A stretch of 64,000 nt of DNA, from assembly GCA_050084515.1 (NCBI GenBank), contig CM114273.1, positions 23,870,001 to 23,934,000 on the forward strand, read 5' to 3'. The notes under the pieces are model-generated. The model saw only the letters and a list, made by a program, of their open reading frames with translations, did not search any database and had not been told where the DNA came from. Below, piece after piece: positions 13,145-25,000 of this stretch. The first letter of the stretch is position 1; each line of letters starts with the position of its first letter. Made by a program: the position numbers and the translations under genes. This DNA comes from Blasia pusilla. Its lineage: Eukaryota > Marchantiophyta > Marchantiopsida > Blasiales.

Positions 13145-13522
13145 CTAGTTGTGAAGGGGGTTGGGGCCGTTGGGGACCTCCTTCTTCGACTCAAATGTTG
13201 GGAATTGAGAACCTGATGCGGGAGGAGCACACTCCTGCAAATTGTCCGAATTGCATTCCGTAGCTTCCTCAAAATCTGTGTCTACAGTAACGACTTCCAT
13301 CAATCCCCTGCGGGTATCTTGCAGCTGCTCCAACTCCGCCTCCAGCCGACTCTGAAACAGCGAGCTCGAGCTTATTGTTCTAGACACTCCCTCCTCCCGC
13401 CGCTCCATGCTCATGGGTCTAAGTGATCGTGATCCTTCCGAGGTGCACGCGAGGACTGCCACGACCAGACTCATCAACAGCAGCACTACCGCAGGGTGGC
13501 AGTGCACATTCCTAATCACCAT
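13145..13522 (-). CDS. CLE: CLE-family signalling peptide precursor (TDIF-like)
   Basis: Intact single-exon frame of 125 residues. Residues 11-25 form a hydrophobic core (AVVLLLMSLVVAVLA) consistent with a cleavable secretory signal. A variable, acidic Ser/Glu-rich middle follows, and the C-terminal 12 residues (114-125, bases 13148-13183) are KEVPNGPNPLHN, directly before the stop. This fits the CLE dodecapeptide pattern x-x-V-P-x-G-P-N-P-L-H-N; both prolines that are usually hydroxylated (positions 4 and 7) are present. Glu at position 2 before V-P points to the TDIF/tracheary-inhibitory class rather than the CLV3 class. Mature CLE peptides are released extracellularly and bind LRR receptor kinases to control meristem proliferation. 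From memory the dodecapeptide equals liverwort CLE1; unverified. Species-level symbol left open. Confidence 0.93.
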   Translation of the reverse strand: MVIRNVHCHPAVVLLLMSLVVAVLACTSEGSRSLRPMSMERREEGVSRTISSSSLFQSRLEAELEQLQDTRRGLMEVVTVDTDFEEATECNSDNLQECAPPASGSQFPTFESKKEVPNGPNPLHN

Positions 13523-13780
13523 CCCTGTTCCTTTGCCTCCTGGACTCTTCTTCAGCGCTCTCCTGTCGACGCAGCAAGCCAGTGCAGCGCGACTACCGCC
13601 CTCAGCCAGCAGCTGATTTCCTGATGAAGTTCACTTCGCTCGCCAAACCTCTTTCGTCCTTCATAACACGCCAACATCAGCACCTCGTGGCGTGCGAATC
13701 CGCGCAGCCGCTCCTCACCTCTTGACCAATCTCGAGAGCATGCGCTCAAATAATCGAGGAGCGATTGCGAGGTGTCTCTC

Positions 13781-13790
13781 CTATATATGG
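13781..13790 (-). promoter_or_regulatory. Probable TATA box of the CLE gene
   Basis: The minus strand reads CCATATATAG here, about 260 bases upstream of the CLE start codon. This predicts a leader of roughly 230 bases. Upstream lie a C-run (13831-13844) and a GGTC-type repeat (13888-13920). Inference from position and sequence only. Confidence 0.5.
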
Positions 13791-13830
13791 GCAGCACGAG
13801 ACAACTCGAGCACCACCGACACTCCTCCTT

Positions 13831-13920
13831 CCCCCCCCCCCCCCTCGGACCACGGGACGAAGAAGCAGGAGGAGAAAGAGCGGCGTGTCCGTCGGTAGGT
13901 CGGTCGGTCGGTCGGTCGGG
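13831..13920. repeat. Poly-C run and GGTC microsatellite upstream of the CLE gene
   Basis: An uninterrupted C-run of about 14 bases at 13831-13844 is followed by GGTC units at 13888-13920. Both lie just upstream of the predicted TATA box and would make this promoter length-polymorphic. Confidence 0.75.
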
Positions 13921-14858
13921 TGCGTTGACAAGAGAAGATGCGATGCGGGAGCGGCGAGAATGGCGAGGGGAGAGTCTACAAATTTAGCTCCGGCGTCCGT
14001 GTGCGAGTGTGTGTGCGCTGTCAAGAGTGCCGAGACCTTCCGAGTGCCGATGTTTAATGTTGTGTGCACGCAACCGCAAGATCAGCAGAAGACCACTGCT
14101 CACATGTGCGTAACATGGGACTTATCACCATCCCCAGACCATACAGACCATGGGTGAGACTCCCAAGCTAAGAGTCCCGGCACAGGACGACGCTGATGCG
14201 TCGAGGCAACCGCAAGAAGAATCCGTTTCAGTCGAACCATGGTATGCTGCGATCATCCAATTCACTGCACATCCTCGCCGACGAAACAGTAGCTGCTACT
14301 TCTAGATCCGCGCATGCGTCGGCTAGAGTTGGGCCCAGCTACTCTCCCCCCAGATTATCATTGGATTATTAAACGTTTGAATCTCTCGCCGGCCGCACCT
14401 TTCTACATGATCTAGCAGCTAAGCGACCTCGCTGCTGCCCGCCAGCTTTGGCCCGTATGTATACGACGTCGGCGGGATGGACGGACCTGAACCTCCCGTA
14501 AAAGCCGCGCAGGAGCTACGTAAGAACGAACATCCATCCATCGTGCTTCCTCGCAATCAATCAATCAATCACTCACTCACTCACACATCCATCGTGCTGA
14601 TGATGGCGGACTACGTATACCCATCCCTGTGGCATTTGGATCGATCTACAGTGGTATGTCTGGCGGGCCGGCCATTTGGCCCGCATTCCCTCTCGTCCCC
14701 TTCTACGCCTACTGCTAGCTTCCTTACTTCCGTCCCCCCCAGATATATTCCTATTCCTCCCCTCCAAGTCAACCCCGTTCTTGTGCCCCTAATCTAGCTA
14801 ATTATCGTTATCTTTATCTTCCAGTAATCACTGCCTTCCCTAATTTGGACCTTACCGG
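13921..14858. other. CLE upstream region, no gene
   Basis: GC-rich, with short overlapping frames on both strands. A short TCAATCAATCAATCACTCACTCACTCA tract lies at about 14557-14583. Likely distal regulatory or intergenic DNA. Confidence 0.4.
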
Positions 14859-14892
14859 CCTATGACGACGAACGGGAGTTCGTCGTCATAGG
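14859..14892. repeat. Perfect 15-bp palindrome with 4-base loop
   Basis: CCTATGACGACGAAC, loop GGGA, then GTTCGTCGTCATAGG, with no mismatch. The right arm is partly echoed just downstream (GCGACGAACTCC). Could be a terminator-like hairpin, a protein-binding palindrome or a transposon end. Confidence 0.85.
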
Positions 14893-17800
14893 GGGTATGC
14901 GACGAACTCCCTGACGCAGCGTCGCAGCCTATCTCTCCTATCCACCGCACCGGACCGCTCAGGCCCGGACCAGACCAGACCAGACCAATCGGATTCCAAG
15001 GGACAGTCCGTCTTGAAGGGGACCGGGTCAGAAATCCCGGTGTGGTCGGTTTTTCGTTCGTGACGGATCACGGATGTTGGTTTTCTCTAGGAATACTCGC
15101 TGTGGTTTGGGAAGCCCCTCCCTTCTCAAAGTTCTCATCGACGAGCGCTCCTACTCCTTTCTCTAGACAAGAAGGAATCGCTTTCTCGTTCCCAATGATG
15201 TTCGGAAGATTGCAATAATAAGCTTCGGCGCTGCTTTTCGGAAGGCGAAACGAAAGTTTCGCGTCCTCTTCGACACGCTCCACGTACACTACTCTTTTCT
15301 CTTACGTTTTCTTCTCGGGAACATAGTTTGCCGGAAGACCAACAAAGAAGAAACGAAGAGTTCGTAAATCTTCATCAGGTTCAAATCCAACTTCCCATGA
15401 CGGTCACAAGGCGTGAGTCATTTTCTTTATTGAGTTTCATCGAAGGAGATGATGTGAGCATGCATACTCGGGAAATGAGAAAAAGAATGTTCAATCAACT
15501 TGGTTGGCCAGATATGTATCGTTCCATGATTAGTAGATTCAAAAAAAAATTCTCTTTGAGGATGCATTCTTCTTATAGAAATACTTTTCCTTTTCTTATA
15601 GAAATGCATATTATTACACGATACTCATTTCTATCGTGATATCATCTTATGTTATGGGTTGTAACGTGGGCTCTTGAAGACACGTGTCAACAATCACAAG
15701 TAGCCCCTTTTCATCACTACTCCACTCCATAGCGCTAGTTTTGCTGAAGGTCCTGAATTCGAACGTTAATCACAAGTCTCCTCTTCTTCTCATCACTTGC
15801 GGAGTGAGGGAGAATCACTCATTATTCACTTTTGAAAGAGGCAGTAATATAGTCGTGTCTCAATTTCGACAGAAAGTACACTCAAACATGAAAATCATAT
15901 GCACATATCCTCTTGTATCAAAACTAGAAAAAATCCTTTTGGAACCACATGCATCTCTTGGTACATAGTAAATATCACCATCAATCCAACCAAAGGGCCG
16001 TCGTGATGGCATTTGAACCCTGCTAGCATATTAACTCGGGCTCTACTTGAGTGAAATCTAAACATATCAACAACTTGTGTGAATCTCCCTAATTTACATT
16101 CATTCATTGATAGTCATGTGCATGTGTGGTACGAGTATGCACTATGGTGTGGAAATAATCTAACCTATTCTATGTATTCCATCCAACTGAAGGAAAGCAC
16201 AAATAGGTTCAAAATCCTTCTTTCAAGGCATCCTAGATGGGTGTAAACACCTACACTCACTACATCATCAAGATGAAAAAAAAAACTCCTTAATTCATCC
16301 ATATCCCTCTAGTGCAAACTATGTAATCAATGGTATTCAATATCCTTGAATATTCCTCACAAGTGTAGGTTTAGAATGAGATTATGAGAATGAATCATTT
16401 GGAAGTTAGATCATCATCCTTCTTGAGCTCTCACATCAAGTAACATCCTAAAGTCACATGGCTCAATGGTTCTCATCAGTACTATTATACTGGACGTGCT
16501 ATGCACCGCTGAGATGGCACATCGCCTATTAAACCACTTGTTAAACACTACACGTGTCAGCACCAGAGGAGGCAAAAATATGCACGTGTCAAAGCATGAA
16601 GAAGGGGTTCTCAAACCCCTTCCTCTTTTAATAATATAGATGATGGGACTACGAGGAGCATGATGAGGAAATATCATAATGGTTTGATATAGGTAATATT
16701 GGCTATGCATTTAATGGCATAGTCATAAATGATGCAGTTCCGTAATATATAACATCCCTCCAATCATCAACGATTCAACTCTTAATATTGGGTTGGCTTT
16801 GAGAGGATTAGGATAATAGCTTTATGATGTGGCCACCAGCGGCATGATTCAAAAATTTGATGATGCGATTGGTTTGTGAGTGACAAGGCATGATCAAAAT
16901 TGACCATCTCAAAAAAAATTGTGTCTAATAGTGTCGAAAAGGAGGCATAAATATTAACCATTAACTTCCCACACATGAATAAAAAGATCTCCAAGTTTAG
17001 GTGCCACAAAAGTCTGTAGCTCAACTCCTTGTAACATATGGAGTATTGCTAGAGGAAGCTTTCAAAAATAAGAGATAACCTATCTCTTAGTTTGCCACTT
17101 ATAGGAAGTGGCATCCAGCCTCTCCAAGCATGCCATAGGTATACTGTGAACTCTTTAATAAATAGTGTAATAATTTAAAAATATTTTTCTCCCCGATCTA
17201 CTATTATTCCTTTGCGAGAATATTAACAAAATGGGGTAGTGAAGTGATATTAGGCCGTGGAAGATGTAAACTTGTCCTCTTAGGTTGTTTGGTGATTTTA
17301 AATCTTAGAATGGCCCTTCCATTCTTTTTTAGGTCAAATATAGATATTTTTTGAAATGGACTCTTTGTGAATTCCTTTTGCTCTTGTCTTGATAGGTCTT
17401 CCAACGCCCTTTTTATGTTGAGTGCCTTCCATACTTTCCATAACTCTAGATAGACTAAGTATTTTCCAACTTTTTTCAAGCGATTTTCCCACATGGCTTT
17501 AAAGCGTGCATCCCTTCATTGTTCAAATTCAAGGGGCTTTAAAGAATTATTTCTGAAGAGGGGCAAAACTTTGGAGCCAAGAGAAAATGCCAAATAGAGA
17601 GAGATTTTATACTCTTCATTCTAATTGACATTATTTTTTTGAACATGGGCCTCCTAGGCTCCTTCCATAGTCCAAGATCTAAGTCTCGCTATGAAAAAGT
17701 TATATCAGATTTCTTGCAAAATACCCAAGCTAGGGTTTCTAAAAGATGGACTATCAATGGGGATATTGCCATGACACCACTTCCAAATAATTTATTTATT

Positions 17801-17974
17801 TTACTTACGTTCCTATGCTCTAACCGTCTTGGAAAATTTAGGACCTCTCCCTCCCTGAATCGTTTTAAGACACTCCTAAATCTCCCCTCGTCTTCTTTCC
17901 GAATAGTGAGTGTCCCTCCTCCAAAGCTGCCGCTAAATCTTCACTTGTTTAATGCGGCAGTGGACGCTTAACAT
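14893..17974. other. AT-rich intergenic DNA, no gene recognised
   Basis: The longest open frames are about 100 codons (for example 15328-15639 plus and 17639-17971 plus) and match no family I know. Confidence 0.45.
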
Positions 17975-18047
17975 GAAAGCAGCTCTTGCTACAATCTAAA
18001 TTTAGCTTCGAGACAGCTAAATTTAGATGGTAGGAAGAGCTGCTTTC
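17975..18047. repeat. 33-bp hairpin, pre-miRNA-sized
   Basis: Arms 17975-18007 and 18015-18047 pair over 33 bases with two mismatches around a 7-base loop. The stem starts GAAAGCAGCTCTT. It is long enough to be diced; a MITE-like palindrome is the alternative. Confidence 0.75.
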
Positions 18048-18216
18048 GGCTGAAAAAAGTAAAACCGTCACTGTGCATTAAGTGAGTGTCTCCAAATGAT
18101 TTCCGTTTCCTTCTAAGAGACAAACAATAAAATAATTCGGAATAATGTATAGATTTCCCAGAGATTTCAGAAGTCTTACCGAAATTTGCGAGTTTGATAA
18201 AGAATAAAAGTAAAGG

Positions 18217-18250
18217 CATCTTTCTCGAGATGACATCCTCGAGAAAGATG
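18217..18250. repeat. Perfect 13-bp inverted repeat
   Basis: CATCTTTCTCGAG, 8-base loop, CTCGAGAAAGATG. It lies 170 bases after the larger hairpin at 17975. Confidence 0.8.
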
Positions 18251-18475
18251 GAATTTATTTTTTCCCTGGAATTTCGGGAATTTTATTAACGAACCTAAAT
18301 TAAATGCGTGGTTTCTGAGGGACTTCCGCAATTAGCAATTGATCCTAATTTTCTCTTCTTTTCTGTGGCATTTTCGGAGTTTTAATAAGGAATAAAAGTA
18401 AATGCTCATCTTAAGGGACTTCCTCAATTAGTAAGGGAAGAAATTTTCCTTTCTATAGAATTCCTGGAGATTTAT

Positions 18476-18597
18476 TAATTTATATATAGATATATATATA
18501 TAAAATCCTAGCACCCCCTTCTTTCTCTTACCGATAACACGCGTCTAGTGTTCTTTGGTCGTTAAAAAAAATATTTTATATATATATATATATATAA
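18476..18597. repeat. TA-dinucleotide tracts
   Basis: Two TA-rich microsatellites (about 18476-18502 and 18572-18597) in a very AT-rich context; the arms can pair with each other. Confidence 0.7.
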
Positions 18598-18938
18598 AAA
18601 TAAAGCTAATCGGTACGAAGATGTTGTGTCCGAATGAAAAATATAAAATTATGGAATAATGAGAGCATAGATTTTACCACCACCACGTTGATTTTTTTCC
18701 ACTAGAAAATACTTCCAAACTATATTTTCTAAAATTGTATGGAGTCGTTCGTCACATAAAAGGAAATGATCTCCTTAGGCCAATTTCTTAATATAGTCTT
18801 AACAATTCTATCCAGTAGGATAATGCCTGAGCATAGCACAAATGAAGATTTCTTTTACAACCCTTCTAACGTGGTGAGAGGCATCCCCTTTTTATTTGAC
18901 CTGTTAATTTAACAATTATATTAAATATAAAAATTAAA

Positions 18939-19026
18939 ATTAGAAAACATGTGTCAAGAATTTAAAGAAGCGATTCCTCCATATTAGAAAACATGTGTCA
19001 AGAATTTAAAGAAGCGATTCCTCCAT
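18939..19026. repeat. 44-bp perfect tandem duplication
   Basis: The unit beginning ATTAGAAAACATGTGTCAAG occurs at 18939-18982 and again at 18983-19026 without visible change, so the duplication is recent. Confidence 0.85.
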
Positions 19027-21144
19027 ATATGGGAACGCAATGACACCCACAAGTGTGAAGTCAAATTATTTTATTTTATTTATTTATCACGGTGGTGAAC
19101 AAATAATACGATATTAAAGAGAGTTTTTAAAAACAACTACACCTTCTGATTCTCGACAGCAGAGTCGAGCAACGGATAGGGGGCGTACGGGACACGCTCT
19201 GATACCCCTATTACTGGGGCCGCAGTAGACCGCCACTATATACAGCCCACATATAGGCGTCCTGAGGGACGATCTCTTTTGTCAGCAACCGGTAAGGATA
19301 GTACAACCCTTCGTACCCCCCTCCCTCCCTCGCGAGGTGTCGTCCACGGTGGAGTGACGGAAGTCGGTGGAGAGCGTTGTGAGGGTACAATATGTACATG
19401 AGAGAGGGAGCAGAGCAGACAGGGATCAGAGAGGGTAATCAAGTGGAGGAGAAAAGAGAGTCGGGCAGCATTCAATGCCGGGTGTCTTCTCGCGCTCATT
19501 TATTGAAGAGCGATGCCTTGTCCACGAAGGAGTCCTCCTCACCCATTTCCCAAGTTAACGCCCAACGATTCACTTATGGTTACGTGGCTCATTAACGACT
19601 GACCTCGACAGATTGTTAAGACACTTCTTCTTAACTGGATCAATGTCCGGGGAGAACCGGGGTTACGTGTTGAGCTGGCCGGAAGAATTTGAAAATTTCC
19701 GATGCAGGTTGTCACTTACCGGCCAAAAACCGAGGGTTCAGGGAGGGTGTCCTTTGTATTAATATCTGTTTAGCCGGCTGGAATGAGGAAAACTTCGAAA
19801 ATTTCCGGTCGGGTTTGTAGAGACCGGAAATGTACCGGTTGTCACGAAAAAACTCCCCGGACCCTGAACTGGATTCACCCCCCAGTTCACCCATTAGTGG
19901 TGGGCTTTTTCTGGGGGATTTTCTTGGGTTTTAGGTTCCCAGTATAAGGTTTTTTCATCTCGATGTCCCCTTTTATTTCTTTTCCACCATGGGGCTTTTC
20001 GATTGGTCCTTTATCGACCGGTAAACATAAAATTTGATGGTGATATTGTGTTTCATCTCCTCGCACAATATCGTCGTTTCGTGGGTCCAAATTTCCAAAA
20101 GTCTAAACCTCCGCTCAAGCTTCTATTGCTGTTTCCGAAAAAAGAATGTCCGTTGCTCTTCTTGCTATTACTCTACAGCAAGGGAGAGAAAGCGCCTTCT
20201 CGGAAAAGAGAAGAGTGACTTGAAAATACAAAAAAGAATGTCATACACATATTGGAAAAAAAATAAGGGTGGTGGAAAAAAAACCCGTAGTGAGGAAGAA
20301 TCCTCGAGCAAGCAACCCTCATGACTTATAATGGAATGAAATCATAATGATTAAAAATCGAAAGAGACATTTTGAAAGACTATTGTACTAATCCCGTGTT
20401 ATACATAATGTAAACGTACTTGTCCTCTATTGCTTGGATCCACTGGACTTTCTTTCTTTCCTTCCCAAACAACTGAGAAACATATGAAAGAAGACACCTG
20501 TCAATGAATCTTAAGAAAAACTGTGCTGAGAATTCAAGAAAATATTTTATTCTTATAATATGGATATAGTTGAGAAGTGAAGATCACATATCCAAAGGCA
20601 ATGATGGATTTAATACCTGTGCAATTTTGATCTTAAATCTGCACATAAATGCTAGGACAGAGGTATAGAAAAAATATATATACACCGAGGGATACTAAAG
20701 AGGAGGGACATGATATAAGAAAGTGAGAAGGACCATTATTACCAAACATCGGTCACCAAAACAACTGATAGGTTGCCTTTGTAAGAAAATTTTGACACAT
20801 GGACTAAAATTTAAAAATATTCAAATTAAAAAAAAAGTTTAAGAATTTACTGACCATGCATATGAAAAAGGAGAAGTTATTACATGTGACCTGGGAAGAT
20901 CGGTACACTCTTCTCAAGTGATGCTCTCGTAGAGAAAATAATCAAAGGAGCCCTTAAATTCGGATCTCACGTGGATGAATAATATACCATGGACCTGTAA
21001 ACAATTATACAACGATCCGTCCACGAGAGAGAGTGAGCACCACCTCCGTATGTGTACAAACCTTACGAAGAAAAGAAAGAGGCCTCGATAAAAGGCGGTG
21101 ATAGAAAATCCACCACAACTAAAAAAAATTACGAAGGAGTAATG
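19027..21144. other. No gene; CCGG-rich patch at 19.6-20 kb
   Basis: 19600-20000 contains repeated short ACCGGT/CCGGAA words, a composition also seen at 33.4-34.4 kb. The rest is A-rich. No domain recognised. Confidence 0.4.
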
Positions 21145-21204
21145 CTTGTCTCGCTAGAAGAAGATGAGATGTCCCCGTGTTACGTACTCTTCTAGCAAGA
21201 CAGG
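21145..21204. repeat. 17-bp inverted repeat with 26-base loop
   Basis: CTTGTCTCGCTAGAAGA (21145-21161) pairs with TCTTCTAGCAAGACAGG (21188-21204) with two mismatches. The stem is shorter than usual for a plant miRNA precursor. Confidence 0.65.
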
Positions 21205-21950
21205 TTTCTTGTTTCGGAGGTGTGAGGTATCACATCCTTTCACATTGAAAAGAAGAAACCTTCGTCGTTGGAGGAAAATCCACGTATCCCTTTCCTAATG
21301 CCTCGCACGCATGAAAGGTTGGAATATGCGTGGTAGGCCTAGATTTCGGGGAAACAGGCTGTTTATTGTTGTTTGTTGGACGTGATAGGGTTGGAAGTGT
21401 CCGTCGCCGTGGCGCCACGGAGCCAAAGAGAGAAATGGAGATGGGGGGGGATCGTGAAAGAGGAGGAGGGGTTTTAAATGCTGACGACAACAGAGGACTG
21501 TGTGGAACAGCCAGAGAATCTTTTTCCCTGACGGAGCTGCGTTTTCAGTTTGACCCAGCTCCTGCCGATGCGTCGGAGGAGTTAGAGAGACGGGAAAGAG
21601 AGTTAGTGAGCGGCGGTGGCCAGAAGTCGCTCGCTGAGCTAGTTCGCATCTGGGCAGATGCGGACACGATAAAAGTCCCTAGAGCGACAACGCATAACTC
21701 GGTCATGAAACTTTCCGTTTGTCATGCGCGAATGACGAAAAGTCGCCGTTCCGCACTCGGCCCACCGCCCGAGCCCCACTCCAATGAATGAATCCATCTA
21801 CCGATCGTTCTTTTTCCCATACCTCTCTCTCTATCTCTCTCACTCTCTCTCCAAAATTGACTCCTCCCGTGGGCTGACATTGACTTTTCCCCCCCTTCGT
21901 TAGGGGGAATGCCCCCTTCTTCTTTTTCTGGTCCTGTTGTAGCTTTCAGG

Positions 21951-22032
21951 TTTTGACTCTTTGAGTCCCCCTCTTTGTACTTCCGATGGGTTTTCCATCA
22001 CTCGTTTTTATCGAAGTGCATCTTTGTTTTCA
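21951..22032 (+). repeat. Dispersed short structured motif, copy B
   Basis: GACTCTTTGAGTCCCCC, then GATGGGTTTTCCATC, then CACTCGTTTTTATCGAAGTG. The last 46 bases are almost identical to copy C at 51781-51826; the first part matches copy A at 9966-10036. Confidence 0.7.
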
Positions 22033-25000
22033 TTGACTGGCGGGAACTCAAACGAGACGGGATGAAAATCTGCCCTTTCTCCTCCTCCTCCGCCGCGTTC
22101 CGAATGGAGGGAGGGCCTACAGTATAGAGTCCTGTAGAGTCGTCGCGTCGCAGGCAGCCGTCTCAACCACGTCGCTCGGTGAATGGGGCTGGCACCCGAG
22201 GGAGGAATCGGAGCATGCAGCCCTTGTGGATGCTGGCAGGAGTCAAGTCAAAGAGTCAAGTGTGTGCAAGTAATGCGACCTTAATTGTGCGTTTTGTTGG
22301 CTTCCGCAGATCAGAGCGAATCCCCCGCCCCGTCCTGCAGCGCACAGGGCAGGGCAGGGCACAGCGGTGCTGTCCCACGCGGCTTCCTTCTCTTCCCGTC
22401 AACCCCTTCCCCTTCCAATCCTGTCAGCGCTTGCCCGATCTGCTCCCCCCAGGGCTGTCGAGTACGAACCGTCCCCTACGCCCAGGCCCAGCCAGCCGTG
22501 TTAGGTGGCCATGAAGCGCTGCGCTGCCCTGCCCTGCGCTCGCTCGCCGTCTCAGTTTTGCCCGATTCAAGAACGCTTCCGCAATCTCCGATGAGAGCAT
22601 TAACTCCCCCTCTCCGTTTACGCGTATCGTCTTCATACCCTCGTCACCGTCGCGTACTGAGGAAAACAAAAACAAATACGGTGCCCGTCTTGTCAGCTGG
22701 TGAGCGACCGCGCCGTGCTCCATCCATTCCCTCATTTATTCGATTTTTTTTTTTTCCTCCTTTCTTTATCCCTTCTTTCTTTTCTATTCTAATTTTAACG
22801 CCTCGATCCCCTCCCACCGTATGTTTTTCTGTCGGTCTTCCTCCCTCGGCATCTTCTACTCCTAAACACGCATCGGCCTATTATTATATGATGATGCGTA
22901 TATTGTTGGCATAACTCCCTCGCACAGGTTACTTTTCTTTTCCCCTAGAAACTCGTCATTTTCTCACTTAAGAACCTGTCGTGGGCTTTTTTATATAGTT
23001 TGCGGGGAGTTTTATAGAAAGGAAACCTTCGCGTTTCTGCGTAAATTTATTTTTATATTTTAGTCGGAATTTTTTTAAATGCCTCCCTTCAGTTTATAAA
23101 GAATGTCGGAATTATTAGTAACAGTTGTTATATCTTGGGAACACAACTTCATGAAAAATGGTCTTAAAAGCACTATTTCTACCGAACGGAGTCGCAAAAG
23201 TTTCGTATCGCGCGTCCCTTCTATGGCGTTGTTCTCCTTGGGGAAAGGGATGTTGACACTAGTTAGGTACAAATTAGATTAGTTTGGGTGTATCACTTTT
23301 TTTTTTTTTAATGGAAGTCGACCTTAAATTTCCCTACGATGGGCTAGTTTTTGCTTGTTCAACCATCAAGATTGACCACAATGAAAACAGATACTTCTAC
23401 TCTAGAAAGGAATCCCACCTTTTTTTCAGCAGGAAAAAATCTAGTGCATTCGACTTTTGAAGTGCCATTGAAGAAAAGAAATTATTTCAGTGAATCCAAC
23501 AACGAAATGCCTTCCGAGTGGGATGAAGAGGATAAGAAATCAACTCTCAACCGTGGATAAAATGTTCACCCTTCCCATGAAGGGTCTATTCATACTCTTG
23601 TTTTCTAGCCTCAAAGTTAAATTAGTCTAATCATTGGTCTCAAATATATCAATTCTTTTGTGTTTCTTTACGGCCTCTACAAGTGTTCGTCATTTTTTTC
23701 CCTGGCCATCTAGCCTATCCACGTGTCCTATGCATGTATGTGTTAATTATTTTCTTCTCCACCCGTCACAAAAGCCGCGCACTGGTTTTTCATATGAGAG
23801 GGAGTATGATGCACTGGATAAATTCTTACTTACATACTAGCATGTCTCGTCTTCCAATTCAGTAGTTTTCACTGAATTTTGATGAATTCCTTTTCCTTCA
23901 TATCCAACATATCTTGGACTAACTAGAGGATGTTTATGTGTGAGGTCATGAAGGGAAAACGTCCGAAAATCATGAGAACTAGTGTATTATGCACGAGGTA
24001 AAGATAGGATAAAAGAATTTTGCTACAATACTTGAGTTTGATTTTCTATTTTCCCATAATACATTTGATAACAAATGCCAATTCTAAAATGTGTCCAGGA
24101 AGTGTCCCTAATTTACTAATATAGATTATCCATGGAGAACTTTGATGGACCAAACTTTGTATGAGAACATGGTAGAACATTCATCATTATATTTTGATAG
24201 AAATCATAATACGTATACCTAAATATTGAAAAAAAAATTCACACTAGGAGTAAGAAAGAAAGAACTTGTGATTTTATTTTCAAAGTTCCCAACTATTTCT
24301 CTCAAAACAGAAATATAAAAGTTTATTTTTGTACTCACACGGGCGATTAGGTACACGTCATTAGACATAGGGTCTAGAGGAAACACTGGCCTTTCAATCA
24401 AAAGAGGACAACCTTTAGACCCTCATTTCGGTTTATTCTCTAGCTTAGTGACATGGTCTCCATTATCTTTATTCTTTGTCGAAGCGTGCAAGATTCAAGA
24501 GACTCATGTGACCACACATTTGGAACCTTTTAGCAAAGGAAGTAAATTCGAGTTTTATATATATATAATAGGGCAGGTCTTAATTGGAAGTAAAAAAAAA
24601 TCGTGTTAATGATATTATGATAGAATTTGGAAACGTATGATGGTAGAGGCTAAGAATCGTGCACCCTTAATTTTCCCTTTTTTTTTTCTCCTTGGGTAGG
24701 TGAGGAGGAAAAGGATGGCTAGGTAGCCAACGGAATTTACGGAAACACTTGATATCCTTGTTTCTCTAATCTACTCGCTGATTCGCTGATTAATTTATCC
24801 GAAATATATGTCCACAAATGCGTCACGTGATTTTGAGAATCGACTTTAGGACTCGTGTTCTTTGTGGTTTTATACTCTCGTGTCTCGTTTCATGACTTAT
24901 GTTATTTGTGGTTTTCATTCTTTTTGGGTTACAATATTGAATCAGGAGAATAATCTCGGTAAGATTCAATGTCCCAAATCCAAAGAAAGTGGGATAATTT

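Noticed and set aside
15370-15400. GGTTCAAATCC, a tRNA or SINE B-box-like word
   Set aside because: No matching A-box or cloverleaf can be drawn around it.
21330-21791. 153-codon plus-strand frame
   Set aside because: Arg/Glu-rich with no domain; a comparable frame is open on the opposite strand. Composition effect is more likely.
22285-22914. 209-codon plus-strand frame
   Set aside because: Ser/Pro/Phe-rich low-complexity translation of CT-rich DNA, with overlapping frames on both strands.
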